Shown here: positions 37,900 to 44,750 of the stretch, in pieces | How the letters are laid out: each line of letters begins with the position of its first letter | Numbering within the stretch: the stretch's first letter is position 1 | NCBI RefSeq assembly: GCF_902505095.1 | Contig: NZ_CABWIB010000001.1 | Location: 696,688-760,687, forward strand | DNA from: Oceanivirga miroungae | GTDB taxonomy: Bacteria; Fusobacteriota; Fusobacteriia; Fusobacteriales; Leptotrichiaceae | Length of the DNA stretch: 64,000 nucleotides | Direction of reading: 5' to 3' | Program-made: the position numbers and the translations under genes | The notes under the pieces: generated by a model | The model's database searches: none | Seen by the model: only the letters and a program-made list of their open reading frames with translations | Told to the model about the DNA's origin: nothing

Positions 37900-38475
37900 A
37901 TGATAGGTAAACGTGAAAAAAGATGGTTTTTAATACACACATATTCAGGGTATGAAAAAAAGGTTAAATTAGATTTAGAAAAAAGAGTTGAATCTTTAGG
38001 ATTAGGAGATAGAGTTTTTAGAATAATAGTTCCCGAAGAAGAAGTAGAAGAAGAAAAAAGAGGGAAACTAGTTAAAGTTCTAAGAAAAATATACCCTAGT
38101 TATGTAATGGTTGAAATGAACTGTGAAGAAGAAATTGTTGAAGGTAATGGTTTAATATATAGAGTGGACAGTGAAGCTTGGTATATTATACGTAATACAA
38201 ATGGAGTAACAGGATTTTTAGGAGTAGGTTCAGATCAAATACCTATGACTAATGAAGAAGTTGAAAGAGTATTTAAAATGATGTCTAATGAAAAATTAGA
38301 TATAAATATTGAATTCAATGTTGGAGATTCTGTTTTAATTAAAGAAGGAGCATTTGAAGGAGAATACGGTAAAGTTTTAGAAATTGATAGAAAAACTGGA
38401 AATGTAAAAGTTGAGGTTTCTACATTAGGAAGAAATTTACCAATCGAAATAAATGCAAAAAATTTAGAAATTTAA
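37900..38475 (+). CDS. nusG: Transcription elongation/antitermination factor NusG
   Basis: A 191-residue NusG binding the RNA polymerase clamp through its NGN domain and Rho or S10 through its KOW domain. The N-terminal WFLIHTYSGYEKKV, the GFLGVG loop and the KOW motif (VGDSVLIKEGAFEGEYGKV near residues 146-164) are all present. It starts directly after the secE stop. It is followed by the first L1-type operator and rplK. Confidence 0.97.
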   Translation: MIGKREKRWFLIHTYSGYEKKVKLDLEKRVESLGLGDRVFRIIVPEEEVEEEKRGKLVKVLRKIYPSYVMVEMNCEEEIVEGNGLIYRVDSEAWYIIRNTNGVTGFLGVGSDQIPMTNEEVERVFKMMSNEKLDINIEFNVGDSVLIKEGAFEGEYGKVLEIDRKTGNVKVEVSTLGRNLPIEINAKNLEI

Positions 38476-38481
38476 ATATTT

Positions 38482-38516
38482 AGTGGGAGAATAATTCAAT
38501 TACCACAGAGGAGGAA
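38482..38516 (+). promoter_or_regulatory. L1-type mRNA operator upstream of rplK
   Basis: AGTGGGAG, then TACCACAG leading into AGGAGG, can form a GTGG/CCAC helix just before the start codon. This resembles the ribosomal protein L1 binding site that represses the L11-L1 operon in other bacteria and mimics the L1 site on 23S rRNA. A second copy lies before rplA. Confidence 0.65.
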
Positions 38517-38521
38517 AATAA

Positions 38522-38947
38522 ATGGCAAAAGAAGTAACTGGTAAAGTTAAATTACAAATTGCTGCTGGAAAAGCTACACCTGCTCCACCAGTAGGGTCTG
38601 CATTAGGACCAAAAGGGATTAACATTCCTGAGTTCTGTAAAATGTTTAATGCGCAAACACAAGATAAAATGGGATTCGTTATACCAGTAGAAATTACTGT
38701 ATATTCTGATAGAAGTTTTACTTTCGTATTAAAAACACCACCTGCATCAGATTTATTAAAAAAAGCTGCTAAAATTGAAAGTGGTGCTGCAAACTCTAAA
38801 AAAGAAGTAGCTGGTAAAGTTACAAAAGCACAATTAAAAGAAATAGCAGAAGTTAAAATGCCAGACTTAAATGCAAGTTCAATTGAAACTGCAATGAACA
38901 TAGTTGCAGGTACTGCAAGAAGTATGGGAATAAAAGTAGAAGACTAA
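38522..38947 (+). CDS. rplK: 50S ribosomal protein L11
   Basis: A 141-residue L11, part of the GTPase-associated centre. The proline-rich N-terminal domain ([20 protein letters not shown], with [12 protein letters not shown] after it) and the RNA-binding C-terminal domain ([13 protein letters not shown], then [11 protein letters not shown]) are both intact. GAGGAGG precedes the ATG inside a putative L1 operator. Cotranscribed with nusG and rplA. Confidence 0.98.
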   Translation: MAKEVTGKVKLQIAAGKATPAPPVGSALGPKGINIPEFCKMFNAQTQDKMGFVIPVEITVYSDRSFTFVLKTPPASDLLKKAAKIESGAANSKKEVAGKVTKAQLKEIAEVKMPDLNASSIETAMNIVAGTARSMGIKVED

Positions 38948-38955
38948 GATTATTA

Positions 38956-38990
38956 AGTGGAAGGTTTTTACCAATGACCACAGAGGAGGA
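38956..38990 (+). promoter_or_regulatory. L1-type mRNA operator upstream of rplA
   Basis: AGTGGAAGGT, TTTT, ACC, AATGA, CCACAG: GTGG pairs with CCAC and GGT with ACC, giving a hairpin with an internal loop just before GAGGAGG. It shares CCACAGAGGAGG exactly with the site before rplK. Confidence 0.7.
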
Positions 38991-38997
38991 TAAATTA

Positions 38998-39705
38998 ATG
39001 GCTAAAAGAGGGAAAAGATACGAAGAAATTTCTCAAAAAGTAGATAAAACTAAGATATATACACCAGAAGAAGCTTTAGAAGTAGTATTCGATACTAAAA
39101 GCGCTAAGTTTGTTGAAACAGTTGAATTAGCAGTTAAATTAGGAGTAGATCCTAGACATGCTGACCAACAAGTAAGAGGTACAGTTATATTACCACATGG
39201 AACAGGTAAAAATGTTAGAGTATTAGCTATAACATCTGGTGAAAATATACAAAAAGCATTAGATGCTGGTGCTGATTATGCTGGTGATGATGAATATATA
39301 GCTAAAATAGGTCAAGGATGGTTTGAATTCGATATAGTTATAGCTACTCCAGATATGATGCCTAAATTAGGTAGATTAGGAAGAGTATTAGGAACTAAAG
39401 GATTAATGCCTAACCCTAAATCAGGAACAGTTACAACTGATATAGCTAAAACTGTAGAAGAATTTAAAAAAGGTAAAGTTGCATTTAAAGTTGATAAATT
39501 AGGATCAATACATTTACCATTAGGTAAAGTAAACTTTACAAAAGAAGCAATTGAAGAAAACTTCAAAACAGCTTTAAAACAAATAATAAACTTAAAACCA
39601 GCTGCAGCAAAAGGACAATATTTAAGAACAGTTGCAATCTCATTAACTATGGGACCTGGAATTAAAATCGATCCTTTATTAGCAGGAACATTCGTAACTA
39701 AATAA
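38998..39705 (+). CDS. rplA: 50S ribosomal protein L1
   Basis: A 235-residue L1 that forms the stalk at the ribosomal E site and is a translational repressor of its own operon in many bacteria. I start it at ATG 38998, seven bases after GAGGAGG; an in-frame ATG 24 bases upstream overlaps the operator hairpin. Motifs include [18 protein letters not shown] near residues 37-54 and [19 protein letters not shown] near 124-142. A terminator follows. Confidence 0.97.
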   Translation: MAKRGKRYEEISQKVDKTKIYTPEEALEVVFDTKSAKFVETVELAVKLGVDPRHADQQVRGTVILPHGTGKNVRVLAITSGENIQKALDAGADYAGDDEYIAKIGQGWFEFDIVIATPDMMPKLGRLGRVLGTKGLMPNPKSGTVTTDIAKTVEEFKKGKVAFKVDKLGSIHLPLGKVNFTKEAIEENFKTALKQIINLKPAAAKGQYLRTVAISLTMGPGIKIDPLLAGTFVTK

Positions 39706-39715
39706 AGAATATATA

Positions 39716-39740
39716 AAATGGCAATATGCCATTTTTTTTT
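39716..39740 (+). terminator. Rho-independent terminator after rplA
   Basis: AAATGGCA / TGCCATTT, perfect 8-bp stem, 3-base loop, then a T run. It separates rplKA from the pilus locus; rplJL lies elsewhere (15.3 kb). Confidence 0.92.
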
Positions 39741-39904
39741 ACCCAATTATTTAGTTAACCATACATATATTATTTTTTTTATCAGTAGTAAAATAGACTC
39801 TACAAAAAATATATTTAGTTAATATGATATATATATTAGATATTAAATAAATATCGCTTATACAAAATTTTCTTTAATGCTAATATGTAAAAAAAGGGGG
39901 AATT
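39741..39904 (+). promoter_or_regulatory. Control region of the pilus-like operon
   Basis: A 164-base A/T-rich gap. A promoter near its end has TTATAC (39858-39863), a 17-base spacer and TGC-TAATAT (39881-39886, extended -10). The pilin start follows with GGGGG as ribosome-binding site and a very short leader. Upstream are two direct copies of ATTTAGTTAA (39749-39758, 39813-39822). The first lies within TATTTAGTTAACCA, which recurs with one change (A for G) at 49539-49552 before the second pilin locus. Confidence 0.55.
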
Positions 39905-40273
39905 ATGAAAAATAAGGCATTTAGTTTAATAGAAATGATAGCTGTAATGGCAATAATTGCGATAATATCTTCACTAGCTGTTCCAAAGATAAGCAGATAT
40001 ATAGATGAAGCAAATAAGACTAAAGTAATTGCAGCAGTTTTAGAATTAAATAACTATATCTTATTAGAAGATATAGATAAAATATCAAATGTATCTGATT
40101 TATTAAAAAACTTTGATAATCTAGATTCACTTAAAATAAATCTAAATATAAACGGTGAATTTAAAATAGGAAATGTAAAAGGGGAAATGTTTTTACAAGA
40201 CAAATATGTAAATGCAAAGATATTTGAGCCAGACTATTATAGTAATTTAATTATCGGACCTAGCGTGAAATGA
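39905..40273 (+). CDS. Type IV pilin-like protein (prepilin)
   Basis: A 122-residue prepilin. The class III signal is MKNKA followed by FSLIEMIAVMAIIAIISSLA, with the conserved Glu at mature position 5 and Pro at the end of the helix. The residue before the cleavage site is Ala rather than the usual Gly. After the helix a small soluble domain of about 85 residues follows. It is first in the operon and best matches the pattern of a major pilin or ComGC-like pilin. It shares ATGA with the prepilin peptidase. Confidence 0.9.
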   Translation: MKNKAFSLIEMIAVMAIIAIISSLAVPKISRYIDEANKTKVIAAVLELNNYILLEDIDKISNVSDLLKNFDNLDSLKINLNINGEFKIGNVKGEMFLQDKYVNAKIFEPDYYSNLIIGPSVK

Positions 40274-40686
40274 TGAATATTTTAGTGCATATATTTTTAA
40301 TAATATTGCTTATACAAGATCTACTTTACAAAGAAGTAGAAGAACAAATTATTAGGATAATATTTATATTAGCAATTATTAAATTAGTTTTATATGATAA
40401 CTACATTGTATCCTATATATCACTTAGTATTTATGTACTCCCTTTTTATATCATGTATATAGTTTCGACATATTTAAATAAAGAATTGGTAGGCTTAGGT
40501 GATTTTAAGATGATAATTATATTTGCTATTTTAATATCATCAGATGATATTTTAAAATTAATAACTTTTTATCTTGTAACATACCTATTTGCTTTTATAT
40601 ACTCAATTATTGTATTTAAAAAGACAAAGTATATACCATTAATCCCTTGGATGTATTTAGGATATATCTATGTGATGTATATATGA
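40270..40686 (+). CDS. Minimal prepilin peptidase (A24 domain only)
   Basis: A 138-residue polytopic membrane protein. Both catalytic aspartates of A24 aspartyl prepilin peptidases are visible: Asp17 in IQDLLYKEV and Asp78 in VGLGDFKM (the G-x-G-D motif). The N-terminal N-methyltransferase domain and its zinc cysteines, normal in PilD or ComC, are missing, as in archaeal or stand-alone short forms. It would cut the four or five pilin-like proteins encoded here but should not methylate them. It overlaps both neighbours by ATGA. Confidence 0.85.
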   Translation: MMNILVHIFLIILLIQDLLYKEVEEQIIRIIFILAIIKLVLYDNYIVSYISLSIYVLPFYIMYIVSTYLNKELVGLGDFKMIIIFAILISSDDILKLITFYLVTYLFAFIYSIIVFKKTKYIPLIPWMYLGYIYVMYI

Positions 40687-41027
40687 AAAATAAGGGGGAA
40701 TTATTGATTGAAAGCCTAATTAGTCTTTTTTTTATCAGTATTTTAATAACATATCTAAGTAAAAATATATTAGTAAATTTTGAAGTTGAAAAAAAATTTA
40801 GAATAGAACAAATGATAGAAAATGATAAAAAGAATTTAATTGAATATGTTAAATCAGTAAAAGATATAGATAAGTTTAGAGTTGATAAAAAGTATTTTAA
40901 ATATATAGATACAAGTATCTTAAAGATAACCAAAACTAACATGTATATACTTTTTAATGCTGATGATAAAAGATATATTTACAAAATAGAAGTAGGTGAT
41001 ATTTATGATTACTACATACCAAAATAA
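40683..41027 (+). CDS. Minor pseudopilin
   Basis: A 114-residue pilin-like protein: MKNKG, then ELLIESLISLFFISILITYL, with Glu at mature position 5. The start is ATG 40683, overlapping the peptidase stop; the frame is open further upstream but only inside the peptidase gene. The remainder is a short lysine- and aspartate-rich soluble domain. It overlaps the next pseudopilin by 23 bases. Confidence 0.82.
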   Translation: MKNKGELLIESLISLFFISILITYLSKNILVNFEVEKKFRIEQMIENDKKNLIEYVKSVKDIDKFRVDKKYFKYIDTSILKITKTNMYILFNADDKRYIYKIEVGDIYDYYIPK

Positions 41028-41403
41028 GGGGAGTTTGATAATAGAGCACCTATTAAGCCTTTTATTTATACTCCTATTTATATTCATACTGTATATAAAT
41101 ATAAATAGCTTTAATATATCAAGATTAAAAATATCAGATAGTAGAAGTATTACAAATACTCTAAGAGTTCTAGACAGTATAAATGAGAAAATATCTAATT
41201 CAAAAACTAAAAAACTAATAGCTAATAGATTAGAACTAGATGATATATCAATAATATTTGATGATAATAGTGTATTTGTAGTTAAAAATATAGGGGGAAA
41301 TAAGTTTAAAATGATAGAGAATAAAAAAATTAGATTAGAGCTACATAAAAATCTTTTAGTTATTAGAGTCGGAGATATATATAAGCTGGTGTCAATAAGA
41401 TGA
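41005..41403 (+). CDS. Minor pseudopilin
   Basis: A 132-residue pilin-like protein. It starts at ATG 41005 behind AGGTGAT: MITTYQNKG, then SLIIEHLLSLLFILLFIFIL, with Glu at mature position 5. The soluble part is about 95 residues with no recognised domain. The gene is embedded in the overlap chain (23-base overlap upstream, ATGA downstream). Confidence 0.8.
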   Translation: MITTYQNKGSLIIEHLLSLLFILLFIFILYININSFNISRLKISDSRSITNTLRVLDSINEKISNSKTKKLIANRLELDDISIIFDDNSVFVVKNIGGNKFKMIENKKIRLELHKNLLVIRVGDIYKLVSIR

Positions 41404-41588
41404 AAAATAAAGGAACTAGTTTAATAATTGTAGTTATAATATACTTTATTTTACTAGTAATTTCGTTTAGTTTATTAAACTATAACATATATTTAAAAAA
41501 TAACTTGAGTAATAAAGAAACTTGGGATAAAGAACAAATTTTAAAGGAGTATAAGATAGAAATTGATAAGGATTTTAATTTTAGATAA
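41400..41588 (+). CDS. Very small pseudopilin lacking Glu5
   Basis: A 62-residue protein: MKNKG, then TSLIIVVIIYFILLVISFSL, followed by only about 35 polar residues. The cleavage-site pattern is the same as in its neighbours, but mature position 5 is Ile, not Glu. Lack of Glu5 is the known trait of the GspK-type tip pseudopilin, though GspK is far larger. It could be a tip or priming subunit. It overlaps neighbours on both sides. Confidence 0.72.
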   Translation: MKNKGTSLIIVVIIYFILLVISFSLLNYNIYLKNNLSNKETWDKEQILKEYKIEIDKDFNFR

Positions 41589-42441
41589 AAAGATACTAGT
41601 ATATATGGATAAAAAAATATTGGAATTTAAGGTATCTAATGTATACAAAGAGATAGAAGATATACTTTATGAATTGGATATATCAAAGGCAGTTTTAATA
41701 GTAGAAGATCTTTTGATAATAGATAAACTAAAAGAAGTTTTAAAAGTAGCTAATATTAAAATATCTGGAATATATAACTTATATGAAATAGTATTTAATG
41801 AGTATAAGGAAGTTATTGTTAAAGAAAATGAAGAGTATTTTTTTATTTCTGATAAAGATAAGAAAAGTTTAAATTTTACAGATGATGATAATATAGATCT
41901 ATCTGGTATGAGAGTTTTTGATGCAAATATACTGTATGAAAATATTTTAGCCTTAGATAAAATAAGGGCAAAAAATTTAAACAAAAATGATATAAATATT
42001 AAATACTATATTCTTTTATTCATACTACTATTTAGCATATCGTATCTAATATTAGATAAAATATATGATGTAAGTAAATTAGATATGGAAAAGAAAAATA
42101 AAGAGCTTAATTTGAGAAAAATAGAAAGAGATTATCAAATATATAACTTAGAAATAGAAAAAGAAATGGAGAAAAAAGAACTCATATTTATATATGATAG
42201 TATAGAAAAATATAGTTTAAAAGAAAAAGTAGATAAATTGCTAAATATGTCAAAAAACTATTTCTATTTTACTGAAATATATATAAATAATGAAAGTATT
42301 AGATTAAAAGGTGAATGTAGTAGTTTGAAAAGCTTAGATGAAGAATTTAAAAAATATACCATATATGAACTTTTAAAATATGATAAATACATATATTTTG
42401 ATATTAGTTATACATTAAAGGAGAAAAATGAAAAGATATAA
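41563..42441 (+). CDS. PilN/GspL-like inner-membrane assembly protein
   Basis: A 292-residue protein with a cytoplasmic part of about 140 residues, one membrane helix near residues 145-165 (YYILLFILLFSISYLIL) and a periplasmic part that begins as a charged coiled coil and ends in a small alpha/beta domain. This is the layout of GspL, or of PilM fused to PilN. The cytoplasmic half starts like an actin-fold protein (ILILDKKILVYMDKKIL) but is too short for a full PilM and shows no clear nucleotide motif. The start is a TTG with AAGGAG 12-14 bases upstream, so the exact start is uncertain. Confidence 0.7.
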   Translation: MIRILILDKKILVYMDKKILEFKVSNVYKEIEDILYELDISKAVLIVEDLLIIDKLKEVLKVANIKISGIYNLYEIVFNEYKEVIVKENEEYFFISDKDKKSLNFTDDDNIDLSGMRVFDANILYENILALDKIRAKNLNKNDINIKYYILLFILLFSISYLILDKIYDVSKLDMEKKNKELNLRKIERDYQIYNLEIEKEMEKKELIFIYDSIEKYSLKEKVDKLLNMSKNYFYFTEIYINNESIRLKGECSSLKSLDEEFKKYTIYELLKYDKYIYFDISYTLKEKNEKI

Positions 42442-42946
42442 AATTATCGGACTCTGCTTACTATTATTAGTATTCTCTATTGGGATTTTGTATATTAAAA
42501 AACATGATAACTATTATTTAAAAGAACTAGAGATAAAAAGTATAGAAGATAAAATAAGAGAATTTGAATATAGAGTAGAAAAGTTAAAAGTAAAGAAAAA
42601 ACAGATAGGTAAAGATAAGAAGTATAGCCTGACGAAAGAAGAAGAAAAAATATTAGATAAGAATAGATATAGTAAAAATGAGATATTAAACTTGATATAT
42701 AAAAAGGCAGTAGAGTTTGATGTTGATGTAATAAATATTAGTAAAAGTGTTTTAAAAGTTAGTAATGGCAAGTATGCCTTATTTGATATTAGTTTAGAAT
42801 TAAGATCTAGTCTATATAACATAGAAAGATTTATATTATCATTAGATAATTTTGATAAGATAATTGATTTTAGTAGCTTTTCTCTGTTTTCTAAAAATGA
42901 TTCTAGCATAATAAATATTTCGTATATAGGTGATAATGATGAATAG
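42428..42946 (+). CDS. PilO/GspM-like inner-membrane assembly protein
   Basis: A 172-residue bitopic protein with a short N-terminus, a membrane helix at residues 6-24, a lysine/glutamate-rich coiled coil (about 30-60) and a C-terminal ferredoxin-like-size domain. Size, topology and position right after the PilN/GspL-like gene match PilO or GspM, which link the inner-membrane ring to the secretin. The sequence itself has no strong motif, so the call relies on layout. It overlaps neighbours by 14 and 8 bases. Confidence 0.68.
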   Translation: MKRYKIIGLCLLLLVFSIGILYIKKHDNYYLKELEIKSIEDKIREFEYRVEKLKVKKKQIGKDKKYSLTKEEEKILDKNRYSKNEILNLIYKKAVEFDVDVINISKSVLKVSNGKYALFDISLELRSSLYNIERFILSLDNFDKIIDFSSFSLFSKNDSSIINISYIGDNDE

Positions 42947-43670
42947 AATTAAGCTAATTTTATTTATCTTTTTTTCCTTTGTCGTATTTTCAAAAGAGGA
43001 TAAATTCATTAAGGTATTTAATAAAGAGGATGAAATAATTACATACGTATACGAGCTAAAAAATAAGGAAGCAGAAGATATTAAAAAAAGTATAAAAATA
43101 TTTGATGATTTGAAAGTTAGCTCATATGAGAATAAGTTAATATTACAAGGACCTAAAAAGAATGTAAATAATTTAAAACTAATTTTAAATAAATTAGATA
43201 CTCTAAAAAAGCAAGTAGTTATAAAGCTTTCTTTGTTAGATGTATCACATGATTTAATTACAAGGCTTTTAGTAAATTTGGATAAAAAAGAAAAAGAGTC
43301 CTTAATTAAACACATTGAACTAGATAGAATGCAAAAATTAAAAAAGTATAAAGAAAGTGGAGATATAAAGTTAAAGTTAATGCCATCAATAATTGTATTA
43401 GATGGTGAAAAAGCAATTGTTAGTATATCTAATCTTACTATGAAATTAGAAGCAAAAATAAAAAAAGATTATGTAGAATTAGCATTAGATATTGAATTTA
43501 TAAGCTCTAATAATAAAAAAGAATACATTAAAACAAAAATAAATGTTGAAAATAATAAGGTGGTATCTGTTAGTAAAAATAAGACGTATGAAAATTACTC
43601 ATTTAGATATAAGACAAGTAAGAAAAAGTTAAGAGATTTATATATTGAGATAGAGGTTAATATAATTTAG
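42939..43670 (+). CDS. Short secretin-like protein
   Basis: A 243-residue exported protein (signal IKLILFIFFSFVVFSKEDK). Residues about 35-85 look like one secretin N1 module (YELKNKEAEDIKKSI through NVNNLKLILNKLDTL). The rest follows secretin-core spacing: VVIKLSLLDVS, then IKLKLMPSIIVLDGEKAIVS (compare L-S-x-P-x-L-x-T-x-N-G-x-x-A), then paired beta-strands. It is about half the length of any functional secretin I know and lacks room for a full gated barrel. The true start may be ATG 42936 or 42939. Confidence 0.62.
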   Translation: MNRIKLILFIFFSFVVFSKEDKFIKVFNKEDEIITYVYELKNKEAEDIKKSIKIFDDLKVSSYENKLILQGPKKNVNNLKLILNKLDTLKKQVVIKLSLLDVSHDLITRLLVNLDKKEKESLIKHIELDRMQKLKKYKESGDIKLKLMPSIIVLDGEKAIVSISNLTMKLEAKIKKDYVELALDIEFISSNNKKEYIKTKINVENNKVVSVSKNKTYENYSFRYKTSKKKLRDLYIEIEVNII

Positions 43671-43677
43671 GTGATGT

Positions 43678-44679
43678 ATGTTAGATGATTTTAAATTAAG
43701 GTATGAATTTGTAATAAGACTATATAGTCTAATAAATGAAGATATTGAGCTTATAAAAGCACTAGAATTAATATCGAATATAAATAAAAGGAAAGTAAAT
43801 AAAGCAAGACTTATGCTTGAAAAAGGTTATTCAATAGAAAAATCATTTTCGTATATTTCTAAAAATAAGGAATTTTTAAGTTTTTTTGAAACTGCAGAAA
43901 GAACTGGAGATTTAAAAAATGCTTTAATGATACTTAAAGAAAAATATGAGTTTACAAAAGAATTTAAGTCTAAAATAATAAGTCTTACAATTTACCCTAT
44001 AATAGTAGTAATTATAAGCATAATAATTATAAATATTTTGCTAATCTTAGTAGTACCTAAATTTACAGATATATACAAAGATACCAATGCAAAATTGCCA
44101 AATATGACAAAACTTATAATATTCTTATCTGATAATGTATTTAATATCTTTATTATTTTCACCCTATTTTTAATAATAATAAGTATCTCTATTGTATTTT
44201 TAATTAGTAAATACCCTTCATTTTTTGATGAAATTATTTTAAAAATTAAAATTGTTAATTTAATTCAAATGACTAGATTAAGCAAAAATATATCAATGCT
44301 ATTAAATTCTAACTTAAGTTTAGTAGAAGCTTTAGAAATAAGCATGCCCTCTAATATATTTTTGAAAAATAAGCTTAGATTAGTAGTTAGGGGAATAAAA
44401 AAAGGAGAGAGTATATATTATTCATTTAAAAAGGCTCATATATTTGATGAGCTATTTTTAACATACATAAAAATATCGGAAAATACAGGGAATATAAAAA
44501 AAGCATTTTTAAATATATCAAGCATTTATGAGTATGAAACTAAAAACATGATAAATCTATACTTAAAGCTATTTGAGCCAATTCTAATAATAATAGTCGC
44601 AATATTCATCGGAGGTATTACTATAGCAATTATGATACCACTATTAGATATTTCAAGTTTTGTAATGATTGATAAATAA
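43678..44679 (+). CDS. GspF/PilC-type platform protein
   Basis: A 333-residue polytopic inner-membrane protein with two GspF repeats. The first contains GYSIEKSFSYIS and FFETAERTGDLKNAL, then a hydrophobic pair near residues 100-125. The second repeats the pattern (GIKKGESIYYSFKKA; LTYIKISENTGNIKKAF), with a final membrane segment (ILIIIVAIFIGGITIAIMIP). GspF/PilC proteins are turned by the cytoplasmic motor ATPase to extrude the pilus. No ATPase gene is adjacent. The last bases contain the promoter of the next gene. Confidence 0.9.
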   Translation: MLDDFKLRYEFVIRLYSLINEDIELIKALELISNINKRKVNKARLMLEKGYSIEKSFSYISKNKEFLSFFETAERTGDLKNALMILKEKYEFTKEFKSKIISLTIYPIIVVIISIIIINILLILVVPKFTDIYKDTNAKLPNMTKLIIFLSDNVFNIFIIFTLFLIIISISIVFLISKYPSFFDEIILKIKIVNLIQMTRLSKNISMLLNSNLSLVEALEISMPSNIFLKNKLRLVVRGIKKGESIYYSFKKAHIFDELFLTYIKISENTGNIKKAFLNISSIYEYETKNMINLYLKLFEPILIIIVAIFIGGITIAIMIPLLDISSFVMIDK

Positions 44680-44697
44680 GCTTTATTTTGCTATAAT
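44669..44697 (+). promoter_or_regulatory. Promoter for pyruvate:ferredoxin oxidoreductase
   Basis: TTGATA, 17-base spacer, TATAAT, with an extended TGC before the -10. It overlaps the 3' end of the platform-protein gene. It is among the best matches to consensus in the window. Confidence 0.85.
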
Positions 44698-44750
44698 TTA
44701 ATATATAAAACTTTTTGCAATATAACTAATTGCCATACTAGGAGGAAAAA

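Noticed and set aside
39741-39904. Hidden small gene or CRISPR-like repeats in the longest gap
   Set aside because: No open frame with an RBS and only two 10-base direct copies; promoter elements explain the region better.
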